The notes under the pieces are model-generated. The model did no database searches. It was not told where the DNA came from and was given only the letters and a program-made list of their open reading frames with translations. The position numbers and the translations under genes were made by a program. From contig JAFYOK010000115.1 in the NCBI GenBank assembly GCA_017560175.1, positions 1 to 17,751 on the forward strand: 17,751 bases of DNA. Reading direction: 5' to 3'. Numbering within the stretch: position 1 is the stretch's first letter; the number at the start of each line of letters is the position of its first letter. This DNA comes from Clostridia bacterium (lineage in GTDB: Bacteria > Bacillota > Clostridia > Oscillospirales > Butyricicoccaceae). Positions 6,440 to 13,943 of the stretch are shown here, one piece after another.

Positions 6440-6568
6440 CTACTCATCAGTCACCGTTCGGTGACAGCTTCCCTAATCAAGGGAAGCCTTAGATAGGCGC
6501 CAAGCCAAGAGCCTTCCCTTGCATAGGGAAGGTGGCATTGGCCGGTACGGGCAATGACGGATGAGTAG
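6440..6568. mobile_element. MITE-like element with terminal inverted repeats
   Basis: The 129-bp element begins CTACTCATC (6440) and ends GATGAGTAG (6568), with extended similarity CTACTCATCMGTCAYYG at the two ends. Internal hairpins are GTCACCG-TT-CGGTGAC (6450-6465), CTTCCCT/AGGGAAG (6468-6486) and CCTTCCCT/AGGGAAGG (about 6512-6532). It encodes nothing convincing. Its layout matches the abundant non-coding repeat (CTCATCCGTCA...CTTCCC...AAGGGAAGGC) that I recall from Oscillospiraceae genomes. No clear target-site duplication was found. Confidence 0.65.
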
Positions 6569-6589
6569 AGTTATTTGATTATTCCTTTT

Positions 6590-6617
6590 AAGGTCGATGG
6601 CGCGCCATCGACCTTTT
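6590..6617. terminator. Perfect 26-bp palindrome with T-run just before the kinase gene
   Basis: The arms AAGGTCGATGGCG and CGCCATCGACCTT (6590-6615) form an uninterrupted palindrome, preceded by TTTTA and followed by TTTT (6614-6617). As RNA it gives an 11-bp stem with a GCGC loop, a likely bidirectional terminator or attenuator. It ends about 16 nt before the kinase ribosome binding site, leaving no room for a promoter. Kinase expression must therefore read through it or start within the repeats upstream. Confidence 0.65.
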
Positions 6618-6647
6618 GACCATCCATAAGAGAAAGAGGTGAATATA

Positions 6648-8102
6648 ATGGAATACCGGCAGAGACCGGCCATGGGCAACAGTCTGCGATTCAAGGTCTT
6701 CTTTAGCTTTATGCTGCTGACCGTTGTGCTGCTGGCCATTCTCAATACCTATCCTGTCAGTCGAATGCGCAATCAGCTCATTCTGGCCCGTGAAGTGGAA
6801 ATGCGTTCTGATTTCGGCGCTTTTTCTGCGGCATTGGAAAGTGCATCGGCCTTTGATTATGAAACGGCAGCAACAGCACTGTCCATCCTCGATGTCGGCC
6901 GTGAGCAGCGTGTACTGGTCACCGATGCCAGCGGACGCGTTATTTATGATAACCTCAAGACTTCCGATCTGATCGGCAAGACGGCTCTTTTTTCAGAAAT
7001 CATCGAAGCACTCAGCGGCAAGGATGTTTTCCGCTGTACCTATAACATAGAAGCCTTTAATTATCGCACAGCCTGTGCGGTCATTCGCGACAATACCGTT
7101 GTCGGCGCGGTTTATGCCTACCAGTATGACAGCGGCAGCGCCGATCTGCTGCGGGAGACACGCGAGGAGATCCTGCAGATCTCCATTGCTGTCACAGCCG
7201 TAACGCTGCTGTTTATCGTCACCTTCATTATTTCCCTTCGCCGTCGGTTCGACCGAGTACTGGCAGGTGTTTATCAGGTGCAGGAGGGCAACTATGACTA
7301 TCGCATCGATCTGCACAGTTCCGATGAGCTGGGCATTATCGCCGGCGAGTTTGATAAGATGAGCGATCAGCTGGCCAAGAACGAATCGATTCGACGTCAG
7401 TTTGTTTCGGATGCATCCCATGAACTCAAGACACCGCTGGCATCCATCAAGCTGCTCTGCGATTCCATCCTGCAGGCACGAGAAATGCGTGTAGAGGATG
7501 TTCGTGAGTTTTTGGGGGATATCCGCGAAGAGATCGACCGCCTGACGCGCATCACCGAAGGTTTGCTTTATATCAGCCGTATGGAGAATGGCGCACCTAT
7601 GGATGGCATTTGTGATCTGACCCATACGCTCGTGCGCAGCACCGATATGCTGCAGGGTAATGCCGCACAGATGGAGGTAGAGATTACTTACCATGATCTG
7701 CCCGAAATGGCCTATGTATCGGGTAATCCCGATATGATTTATCAGGTGGTTTTCAATCTGATGGAAAATGCCGTTAAATACAACCGTCGCGGCGGTAAAG
7801 TGCAGGTAGCGCTGGAAGTCCGAGACGACCAGACTCTTCTCCATGTGGCCGATACCGGCATCGGTATCCGGGAAGAGGAGCTGGAACGCATTTTTGACCG
7901 ATTCTATCGCGTAGACAAAATGCGCTCGAGAGAGACCCGCGGCACCGGCCTGGGTCTGTCCATCGTCGGACAGTGCATGGAGGCCATCGGCGGTCATATC
8001 GAGGTCACATCCACCTATGGAGAGGGCACCTGCTTTACCGCTTATTTCAACAATGCACCCGAAGAAGAACCCTTTGAAGAGGAAGAGGGAGGGAACAGCT
8101 GA
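6648..8102 (+). CDS. Sensor histidine kinase with extracytoplasmic loop and HAMP domain
   Basis: This 484-residue membrane kinase is the probable partner of the regulator at 5447. Order: TM1 (about 15-37), extracytoplasmic sensor region (38-175), TM2 (about 177-197), HAMP (198-250), HisKA with phospho-acceptor His258 in ASHELKTPLASIK, then HATPase_c with N box (Asn370, Asn374 in FNLMENAVKYN), G1 DTGIGI (402-407), F box FDRFYR and G2 GTGLGLS (432-438). All catalytic motifs are intact. I use the ATG at 6648 because AAAGAGG ends 8 nt upstream. A GTG at 6639 would overlap that site. The acidic tail (EEEEPFEEEE type) is unusual but short. The stop overlaps the lipoprotein start by 1 nt (TGATG), so the two are coupled. 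Confidence 0.93.
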   Translation: MEYRQRPAMGNSLRFKVFFSFMLLTVVLLAILNTYPVSRMRNQLILAREVEMRSDFGAFSAALESASAFDYETAATALSILDVGREQRVLVTDASGRVIYDNLKTSDLIGKTALFSEIIEALSGKDVFRCTYNIEAFNYRTACAVIRDNTVVGAVYAYQYDSGSADLLRETREEILQISIAVTAVTLLFIVTFIISLRRRFDRVLAGVYQVQEGNYDYRIDLHSSDELGIIAGEFDKMSDQLAKNESIRRQFVSDASHELKTPLASIKLLCDSILQAREMRVEDVREFLGDIREEIDRLTRITEGLLYISRMENGAPMDGICDLTHTLVRSTDMLQGNAAQMEVEITYHDLPEMAYVSGNPDMIYQVVFNLMENAVKYNRRGGKVQVALEVRDDQTLLHVADTGIGIREEELERIFDRFYRVDKMRSRETRGTGLGLSIVGQCMEAIGGHIEVTSTYGEGTCFTAYFNNAPEEEPFEEEEGGNS

Positions 8103-8980
8103 TGAGAAAGAAGATCCCGGTCGTCCTTTTGTTGATGCTGCTCGCCCTGCTGACGGCCTGCAATCCTCCCATGGTCGAAAAGGAAGACACGGCCAGCGCC
8201 GTCTATTTCCTCATGGAGGGCGAACATGGGCGAACATTGGCCTATGAGATCGTGCAGCTGCCCGAAGGCTCTCTGCAGCAGCAGATCGAAGCCGTCCTGG
8301 AAGCCATGCGAACACCGCTCAATACCAACCATACACCACTGCTGCAGGAGGATATGCATGTACGGGCAGTGGAGGTCTTTGGCAGCACAGTTGTTGTGCG
8401 CCTGACCGGCGGCTACGACCAACTCAATTCCATCGGCCGCAGTTTGGTGGATTCGGCGATAACCCTTTCACTCTGTGAGTTGGAGGAAGTTCGTTATGTC
8501 CGTATCACAGGTGACCGCGGCAATGCCGTCGGTTTTATGAGCGAAAGCTCGGTGGTGCTGGAGGACAGCGATCTGCGTCTGACCGCCTTTGACATCGAAG
8601 TTTATCCTGTCGACCGCAGCAGCGGCTGCCTGGTGCCTTATCAGCTGCATATTGCCAGCGAGGAAGAGGTGCTGACACCGCGCATGGTACTGGAAGAGAT
8701 GATGGCCGGAACTTTGGGAGAAGCGGCGCCCTTCGATGGTCGGATGGATGTCCGTAATGTCATTCAGACCGATACAAACAGTCTGCGGGCTGAACTGTAT
8801 ATTCCCGTTGAAATGGATCTGCGGGGCAGGGAAGTGGATCTCTGGTCGGTTGTCAACACCCTGTGCAGCTGTCGCGGTATCGAGCAGGTTTCGGTGGTCA
8901 TCAACAGCAGCGTACCTTCCGATCGAGGCCTCAAAGACTGTGATGGTCTGTTGACCTATGATCCGCAGTGGATCGGATAA
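8102..8980 (+). CDS. Lipoprotein with two predicted GerMN domains
   Basis: This 292-residue protein has a lipoprotein signal peptide: basic MRKK, a leucine-rich core, then lipobox LLTAC with Cys20 as the lipidated residue. The rest reads as two similar halves (about 33-135 and 150-275), each with a GerMN-like pattern: a strand YFLM... or IEVYPV..., a helix, then VRAVEVFGSTVVVRLTGG or LRAELYIPVEMDLRG, and a closing V-x-x-V strand. GerMN domains occur in spore germination protein GerM and in actinobacterial LpqB. It is translationally coupled to the kinase, so it may modulate the kinase sensor outside the membrane, as proposed for LpqB with MtrB. The domain call is from pattern memory and was not computed. 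Confidence 0.75.
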   Translation: MRKKIPVVLLLMLLALLTACNPPMVEKEDTASAVYFLMEGEHGRTLAYEIVQLPEGSLQQQIEAVLEAMRTPLNTNHTPLLQEDMHVRAVEVFGSTVVVRLTGGYDQLNSIGRSLVDSAITLSLCELEEVRYVRITGDRGNAVGFMSESSVVLEDSDLRLTAFDIEVYPVDRSSGCLVPYQLHIASEEEVLTPRMVLEEMMAGTLGEAAPFDGRMDVRNVIQTDTNSLRAELYIPVEMDLRGREVDLWSVVNTLCSCRGIEQVSVVINSSVPSDRGLKDCDGLLTYDPQWIG

Positions 8981-9024
8981 AAATTGATACGTATTTACAA
9001 ATAAGAAAAGTAGAGAACCAAGTT

Positions 9025-10368
9025 ATGAATAATAAAGTATTTCTCAGGCGTATGCTGGCATTGGCTCTGCCTATTGCATTGCAGAACCTGCTTTCTTCCT
9101 GCGGATATCTCATCGATACCGCCATGGTCACGTCGTTGGGCAATGTTGCCACATCGGCTATCGGTGTTGCTTCCCGCTGGAGCTTTCTGATGAATGTTAC
9201 GACCTTCGGTGTCTGCTCGGGCTGTGCCACTCTGATCGCCCAGAGTTGGGGTGCCGGAGATCACCGCACCATTCGCCGCACCACCGGTCTGGGTCTGACG
9301 GCGGCTGCCGGTGTCGCGCTGGTCTATGTCCTGATGGCCCAGTTTTTCCCGGCACAGATGATGGCTCTCTTTACAGGTGAACAGGCGGTTATCGAGGCCG
9401 GTGTTGGCTATATTCGTATCGCAAGTTTTTCCCTGCTCTTCACCAGCATCTCGCTGGTCGTCAGCACAGCGGTACGTTCCACCGAAGATGTCACCACGCC
9501 CTTTATTGCCTCTACCTTTGGCGTTGTCAGCAACTGTATTCTGAATTATGGCCTGATCTACGGTCATTTCGGTCTGCCTGCCATGGGTCTGGAAGGTGCG
9601 GCATTGGCCACCGTATTGGCCATGGCACTGCAGCTGACCATTATCCTCGGTGTTGCCTGGGCGCGCAAGAGCGTATTTCTCCAGGATCGCCGCCAGCTCT
9701 TTGGCTGGGATGGTCCGTTTATCAGAAAATATGTCGATGTCAGCGCACCCATCCTGCTCAATGAATTTATGTGGGCGCTGGGCACCACCATCTATTCCAT
9801 GATCCTGGCGCGCCAGGGCAGCGAGAATTACGCCGCTTATACCGTCTTCAATTCCATCCATGAGGTCTTCTTCGTCTTCTTTGTCGGTCTGTGCAATGCC
9901 TGCGCCATTATGGTCGGCAAAGCCATCGGCGAAAGGAAGCCCGATATGGCCTATACCATTGCCGGTAAGCACCTGATCGCCATTCCCATCCTGTCGGTAG
10001 TCTTGGGTGGTCTGCAGATCGTTCTGCGCAATCCCATCCTCAATGTCATCGGTCTGGAAACCGTCGGTGCGCATCAGACAGCCGCCGGCCTTCTGGTGCT
10101 GCATGGCCTGTTCATGCCGCTGATCAATATCCCGTATGTTGCCGTTGTCGGTATTTTCCGTGCCGGCGGTGACACAAAATATGGATTCCTGATCGATACA
10201 CTGAGCGTCTATCTGATGGGTATTCCCGTCCTGTGGTTTATGGCATATATGACAAATGCATCCTTCCTGTCGATGGTGGCCGGAATGTATCTGGCAGAAT
10301 ACATTCTCAAGGCGATTTTGTGTCTGCAGCGCTATAAAAGCCGCAAATGGATTCGCGATCTGGTGTAA
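9025..10368 (+). CDS. MATE-family multidrug/metabolite exporter
   Basis: This 447-residue polytopic membrane protein has the length and twelve-helix look of MATE cation-coupled efflux transporters (NorM/DinF/MepA group). The N-terminus, MNNKVFLRRMLALALPIALQ, is the usual start. GYLIDTAMVTSLGN matches the conserved early loop (D-T-x-M-V-x-x-L-G) and GCATLIAQSWGAGD matches the A-Q-x-x-G-A-G-D signature after helix 2. In the second half, FNSIHEVFFVFFVGLCNACAIMVGKAIGE repeats the pattern, as expected of the internal pseudo-symmetry. I prefer the ATG at 9025 to a GTG at 8968, which would overlap the lipoprotein gene, although the ribosome binding site is weak. The substrate is not predictable. It lies 44 bp after the lipoprotein gene and may be co-transcribed. 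Confidence 0.9.
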   Translation: MNNKVFLRRMLALALPIALQNLLSSCGYLIDTAMVTSLGNVATSAIGVASRWSFLMNVTTFGVCSGCATLIAQSWGAGDHRTIRRTTGLGLTAAAGVALVYVLMAQFFPAQMMALFTGEQAVIEAGVGYIRIASFSLLFTSISLVVSTAVRSTEDVTTPFIASTFGVVSNCILNYGLIYGHFGLPAMGLEGAALATVLAMALQLTIILGVAWARKSVFLQDRRQLFGWDGPFIRKYVDVSAPILLNEFMWALGTTIYSMILARQGSENYAAYTVFNSIHEVFFVFFVGLCNACAIMVGKAIGERKPDMAYTIAGKHLIAIPILSVVLGGLQIVLRNPILNVIGLETVGAHQTAAGLLVLHGLFMPLINIPYVAVVGIFRAGGDTKYGFLIDTLSVYLMGIPVLWFMAYMTNASFLSMVAGMYLAEYILKAILCLQRYKSRKWIRDLV

Positions 10369-10392
10369 AATTGCATACGATTCAATAGAAGG

Positions 10393-10423
10393 AAAAGGTC
10401 GGGTCTTGTGGTCCGACTTTTTT
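10393..10423 (+). terminator. Rho-independent terminator after the MATE gene
   Basis: AAAAGGTCGG (10393-10402) pairs with CCGACTTTTT (one G-U pair) around a 10-nt loop and runs into TTTTTT. It lies 25 nt after the MATE stop and separates that unit from nrdDG. Confidence 0.8.
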
Positions 10424-10494
10424 CACACCCAAGATGTTGTCTAATTCGCTGAAATTGAATCTACATGTTGACAAAAAAATTGTTTTATGCTTTG

Positions 10495-10523
10495 TTGACA
10501 CAAGGCTCCCAAGCGATTATAAT
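10495..10523 (+). promoter_or_regulatory. Consensus sigma-A promoter of nrdDG
   Basis: TTGACA (10495-10500) and TATAAT (10518-10523) are both perfect and exactly 17 bp apart, the strongest promoter in the window. A second TTGACA occurs 27 bp upstream (10468-10473), and TTGT...ACAA (10493-10504) overlaps the -35 as a short inverted repeat that could bind a regulator. A convincing NrdR box pair was not found. Confidence 0.9.
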
Positions 10524-10529
10524 TTGAAA

Positions 10530-10695
10530 CCGAAGCTGGACCCTGTCGCCGAAAAGGAAATAGGGTGTGGCATATAATGGAAAAAATACCGTCGGCAGAC
10601 CTGCGGCATAACCCGAAAAGCCGCTGTTACAGAAGGGTCGGCCACTGTATCGTCCGATATAGAAACCAAGTACGCGAACTATCAGAAAGGGGTAG
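10530..10695 (+). other. Structured 5' leader of nrdD (possible regulatory RNA)
   Basis: About 165 nt lie between the predicted transcription start and nrdD. Possible stems are ACCCT (10540-10544) with AGGGT (10562-10566), GCGGC (10603-10607) with GCCGC (10620-10624), CTG-TTA-CAG (10624-10632), and TATCG/CGATA (10648-10659). No T-run terminator is seen. It contains GCCACTG and AGACCTGC, which look like pieces of the cobalamin riboswitch but are in the wrong order and lack the core. I do not recognise a known riboswitch class. Confidence 0.4.
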
Positions 10696-13035
10696 GTGGA
10701 TTTGTTCACCAAGATTATCAAAAGAGACGGCCGCGAAGTAGAATATGATCTCAGCAAGATCGTCGCCGCAATTTCCAAGGCAATGGCAGCCAGCGAGAGC
10801 ATCGATGAGGGCGAAAGCCAGCGCATGGCCAAGCTGGTCGAAGTACAGCTGTGCGAGCGCTTTGGCGAAGAGGCACCCGGTGTTGAGGATATTCAGGATA
10901 TCGTCGAGCTGGTTCTGATGGATAACGGCTACTCCACCGTTTCCAAGAAATATATCATTTATCGCTCCGAGCGCAACAAGGCTCGCGAGATGAAGTCTAA
11001 CCTCATGCGTGTCTATAATGAGATCACCTTCTCCGACGCGGAGGACAGCGACCTCAAGCGCGACAATGCCAACGTCGACGGCGACACAGCCATGGGCACC
11101 ATGCTCAAGTATGGCAGCGAGGGTGCCAAGGACTTCTATGAGAAGTATATCCTCTCTCCCGACCAGAGCCGCGCTCACCGCGAGGGCGACATCCACATCC
11201 ACGACTTTGACTTTTACACACTGACCACCACCTGCTGCCAGATCGATATCGTCGGCCTCTTCAAGGGCGGCTTCTCCACCGGCCACGGATTCCTCCGTGA
11301 GCCCAACGATATCTCCAGCTATGGCGCACTGGCATGTATCGCCATCCAGTCCAACCAGAACGACCAGCACGGCGGTCAGTCGATCCCCAACTTCGACTAC
11401 GGCCTGGCACAGGGCGTAGCCAAGACCTTCCGCCGCATCTACGGCGCAAATCTGGGCAAGGCAGTTGCTCTGCTGGAGGATGCCGATGACAATACAGAGG
11501 CACGTCAGGCGCAGATCCGTGCGCTGATCAAGAAGATCGCCAAGGAGCAGGGCCTCTATCCCCAGATCAACATGGGTGAGGCTTATAAGGCTGTTGAGAA
11601 GGTCGAGCTGGCTGCCATCGGCATCGAGGGTGAGCTCTATGAGAAGTGCACCTCTTTTGCTTACAAGAATGCGCTGCGTGAGACCGATAAGACCACCTAC
11701 CAGGCCATGGAGGCGCTGGTCCACAACCTGAACACCATGCACTCCCGTGCAGGTGCACAGACCCCCTTCTCGTCGATCAACTACGGCATGGATACCAGCC
11801 CCGAGGGCCGCATGGTCATCAAGAATGTCATGCTTGCTACCGAAGCCGGTCTGGGCCGCGGCGAGACCCCCATTTTCCCCATCCAGATCTTCAAGATCAA
11901 GGAGGGCGTCAACTACAATCCCGGCGACCCCAACTATGATCTCTTCAAGCTGGCCTGCCGTGTTTCGGCAAAGCGCCTGTTCCCCAACTTCAGCTTTATC
12001 GATGCGCCCTTCAACCTGCAGTACTACAAGCCCGGCCGTCCCGAGACCGAGATCGCTTATATGGGCTGCCGTACCCGCGTTATGGGCAATGTCTACGATC
12101 CCGAAAACGAGATCGCCTTTGGCCGCGGCAACCTGTCCTTCACCTCCATCAACCTGCCCCGTATCGCCATTCGCAGCAAGGGCGATATTGACTGGTTCTT
12201 TAAGGAACTGGAGAGCCGTATGGATATGGTCTGCCAGCAGCTGCTCGATCGTTATGCCATCATTTCCAAGAAGAAGGTCAAGAACTTCCCCTTCCTCATG
12301 GGCCAGGGCGTATGGATCGGCTCCAAGAACCTCTCTCCCAATGATTGCATCGGCGAGATCCTCAAGCACGGCACACTGTCTGTCGGCTTCATCGGCCTTG
12401 CCGAGACCCTGGTCGCCCTCATCGGTCAGCATCATGGCCAGAGCGACGAGGCACGCGAACTGGGTATGAAGATCGTTACCTTCATGCGTGAGCACATGGA
12501 CAAGAAGAGCCGCGAAACTCAGCTCAACTTCACTTTGCTGGCTACACCTGCCGAGGGTCTGTCGGGCCGCTTTGTCCGCATGGATAAGAAGCGTTTCGGC
12601 ATCATTCCCGGCGTCACAGACAGAGAATACTATACCAACAGCTTCCACATTCCCGTTTACCACAACATCTCGGCCTATGACAAGATCCGCATTGAGGGCC
12701 CCTATCATGCCCTGACCAACGCCGGCCACATCAGCTACGTCGAGCTGGACGGCGATCCCAGCCAGAATCTTGAGGCCTTTGAGAAGGTCGTCCGTACCAT
12801 GCATGACTGCGGCGTCGGTTACGGCTCGATCAACCATCCCGTCGACAGCGATATCGTCTGCGGTTACACCGGCATCATCGGCGAACGCTGCCCCCGCTGC
12901 GGCCGTCTGGAGCGCGATCACGGTCCCAAGTTCGAGCGTATCCGCCGTATCACCGGCTATCTGGTCGGTACCATGGACCGCTGGAATGACGCTAAGACAG
13001 CCGAAGAACACGACAGGGTGAAGCACGGTGTCTGA
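10696..13035 (+). CDS. nrdD: NrdD, anaerobic (class III) ribonucleoside-triphosphate reductase
   Basis: This 779-residue glycyl-radical enzyme reduces ribonucleotides to deoxyribonucleotides in the absence of oxygen. An N-terminal ATP-cone (about 4-95: IIKRDGREVEYDLSKI...) provides allosteric control. The core carries CC at 180-181, the MGCRTRV cysteine (Cys458, the likely thiyl-radical residue), and the C-terminal glycyl loop RRITGYLVG with Gly754. The zinc knuckle near the end has only three cysteines (Cys722, Cys732, Cys735); the expected first Cys position is Asp719. The start is uncertain: GTG 10696 is the longest, but TTG 10702 has better spacing (9 nt) from AAAGGGG. It overlaps nrdG by 8 nt, and NrdG is its activase. 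Confidence 0.95.
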   Translation: MDLFTKIIKRDGREVEYDLSKIVAAISKAMAASESIDEGESQRMAKLVEVQLCERFGEEAPGVEDIQDIVELVLMDNGYSTVSKKYIIYRSERNKAREMKSNLMRVYNEITFSDAEDSDLKRDNANVDGDTAMGTMLKYGSEGAKDFYEKYILSPDQSRAHREGDIHIHDFDFYTLTTTCCQIDIVGLFKGGFSTGHGFLREPNDISSYGALACIAIQSNQNDQHGGQSIPNFDYGLAQGVAKTFRRIYGANLGKAVALLEDADDNTEARQAQIRALIKKIAKEQGLYPQINMGEAYKAVEKVELAAIGIEGELYEKCTSFAYKNALRETDKTTYQAMEALVHNLNTMHSRAGAQTPFSSINYGMDTSPEGRMVIKNVMLATEAGLGRGETPIFPIQIFKIKEGVNYNPGDPNYDLFKLACRVSAKRLFPNFSFIDAPFNLQYYKPGRPETEIAYMGCRTRVMGNVYDPENEIAFGRGNLSFTSINLPRIAIRSKGDIDWFFKELESRMDMVCQQLLDRYAIISKKKVKNFPFLMGQGVWIGSKNLSPNDCIGEILKHGTLSVGFIGLAETLVALIGQHHGQSDEARELGMKIVTFMREHMDKKSRETQLNFTLLATPAEGLSGRFVRMDKKRFGIIPGVTDREYYTNSFHIPVYHNISAYDKIRIEGPYHALTNAGHISYVELDGDPSQNLEAFEKVVRTMHDCGVGYGSINHPVDSDIVCGYTGIIGERCPRCGRLERDHGPKFERIRRITGYLVGTMDRWNDAKTAEEHDRVKHGV

Positions 13036-13582
13036 TCAGATTCGCATCAGCGGTATCGTCGGCGCTTCCATCACCGACGGCCCCGGTTTTCGATACACCA
13101 TCTTCGTCCAGGGCTGCAGTCATCATTGCCCCGGATGTCACAACCCCGATACCCATGATCCCAATGGCGGTCATCTGCGGGATATCGCAGAGCTGATCGA
13201 AGCCATGGGCAAGGATCCCATGCTGAGCGGCGTCACCCTTTCGGGCGGCGAACCCTTCGAACAGGCAGGTGCACTGCTGCTCGTTGCCCGTGCGGCCAAG
13301 GAGAAGGGACTGGAGCTGGCCGCTTATACCGGCTATCTTTACGAACAGCTGCTGGCAGACAACGGTGACCGCCGTGCGCTGCTGGAGCTCTGTGACGTAC
13401 TGATCGATGGCCCCTATATCGATGCCCTCCGCAACCTGGATATCCGTTTTAAGGGCTCGGAGAACCAGCGTATCATCGACGTGCCTGCCTCCATGGCAGC
13501 AGATACCGTCATCCTCAAGGAAGATGGCCGCTGGATCGCCGGTGAAGACCCCTTTACAGCCGGAATGCGTGAGCGTGTATAA
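13028..13582 (+). CDS. nrdG: NrdG, radical SAM activase of anaerobic ribonucleotide reductase
   Basis: This 184-residue radical S-adenosylmethionine enzyme generates the glycyl radical on NrdD by reductive cleavage of SAM at a [4Fe-4S] cluster. The cluster motif CSHHCPGC (Cys-X3-Cys-X2-Cys) is near residues 30-37, preceded by DGPGFRYTIFVQG. The SAM-binding GGE motif follows in TLSGGEPF. The start is GTG at 13028, inside the last codons of nrdD, with AGGGTG upstream. The overlap suggests coupled translation so that the activase is made in step with its target. Length fits the short NrdG type that lacks extra ferredoxin domains. A strong terminator follows. Confidence 0.95.
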   Translation: MSDQIRISGIVGASITDGPGFRYTIFVQGCSHHCPGCHNPDTHDPNGGHLRDIAELIEAMGKDPMLSGVTLSGGEPFEQAGALLLVARAAKEKGLELAAYTGYLYEQLLADNGDRRALLELCDVLIDGPYIDALRNLDIRFKGSENQRIIDVPASMAADTVILKEDGRWIAGEDPFTAGMRERV

Positions 13583-13600
13583 ATTGCACATACAGACCCA

Positions 13601-13633
13601 AGACCACCCCATATCGAGGTGGTCTTTTTTTTT
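13601..13633 (+). terminator. Rho-independent terminator after nrdG
   Basis: AGACCACC (13601-13608) pairs with GGTGGTCT (13618-13625) around a 9-nt loop and is followed by a run of T to 13633. It closes the nrdDG operon. Confidence 0.92.
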
Positions 13634-13901
13634 CGTATCGGAAAGCGAGCAGGGCAGAGGGGAGAGGTAAAAGTTTTCTAAACTCTGTTCGTGGTAAAGC
13701 AAAGGCTTTAGGGGATAGGATGATGCAAAAAGCAAAAGGGAGTAAAATGGACGAAAAAATAGAGTGAATTTGACGAAAAAATCTTTAGGGAATATAAGTA
13801 TCACTTTGAAAATTAAAAATAAAAAAGATGAACAAAGTGTTAAGTAGGGTATTTACTATAAAACAAAGCGGATTGTGAATAAAAAATGAATACCTGTTAA
13901 A
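13634..13901. other. AT-rich gene-free spacer
   Basis: There is no credible coding sequence and the base composition is clearly lower in GC than the genes around it. Visible structure: an 11-bp direct repeat GACGAAAAAAT at 13750-13760 and 13772-13782 (22 bp apart, about two helical turns) and an inverted repeat CACTTTG (13802-13808) / CAAAGTG (13833-13839). These could be protein-binding sites upstream of the A1-B1 promoter. Nothing here is recognisable as a known element. Confidence 0.4.
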
Positions 13902-13937
13902 TTTGTCATTGCCAATTTAGACAAAATAGTGTACAAT
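13902..13937 (+). promoter_or_regulatory. Promoter with overlapping inverted-repeat operator for the A1-B1-A2-B2 cluster
   Basis: TTGCCA (13909-13914) and TACAAT (13932-13937), each one base from consensus, are 17 bp apart. Around the -35 lies TTTGTC (13902-13907), 12 nt, then GACAAA (13920-13925), a symmetric site whose occupation would block polymerase. This is the only good promoter upstream of the membrane-protein cluster. Confidence 0.6.
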
Positions 13938-13943
13938 TAGGAG

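Noticed and set aside
6639..6647. GTG at 6639 as the kinase start
   Set aside because: It would overlap the AAAGAGG ribosome binding site. The ATG at 6648 has correct spacing.
10590..10660. Cobalamin riboswitch in the nrdD leader
   Set aside because: GCCACTG and AGACCTGC look like pieces of it, but their order is wrong, the GGTG...CCGC core is missing and nrdD is not a usual target in this form.
10627..13026. 799-codon - strand open frame opposite nrdD
   Set aside because: Antisense shadow of a fully conserved nrdD in high-GC codon use. Translation is repetitive in Ala/Asp/Leu/Val and matches no family I know.
10366..13595. AAATTGCA string just after both the MATE and the nrdG stop codons
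   Set aside because: An 8-nt match with loosely similar flanks is too short to call repeats flanking an inserted nrdDG block.
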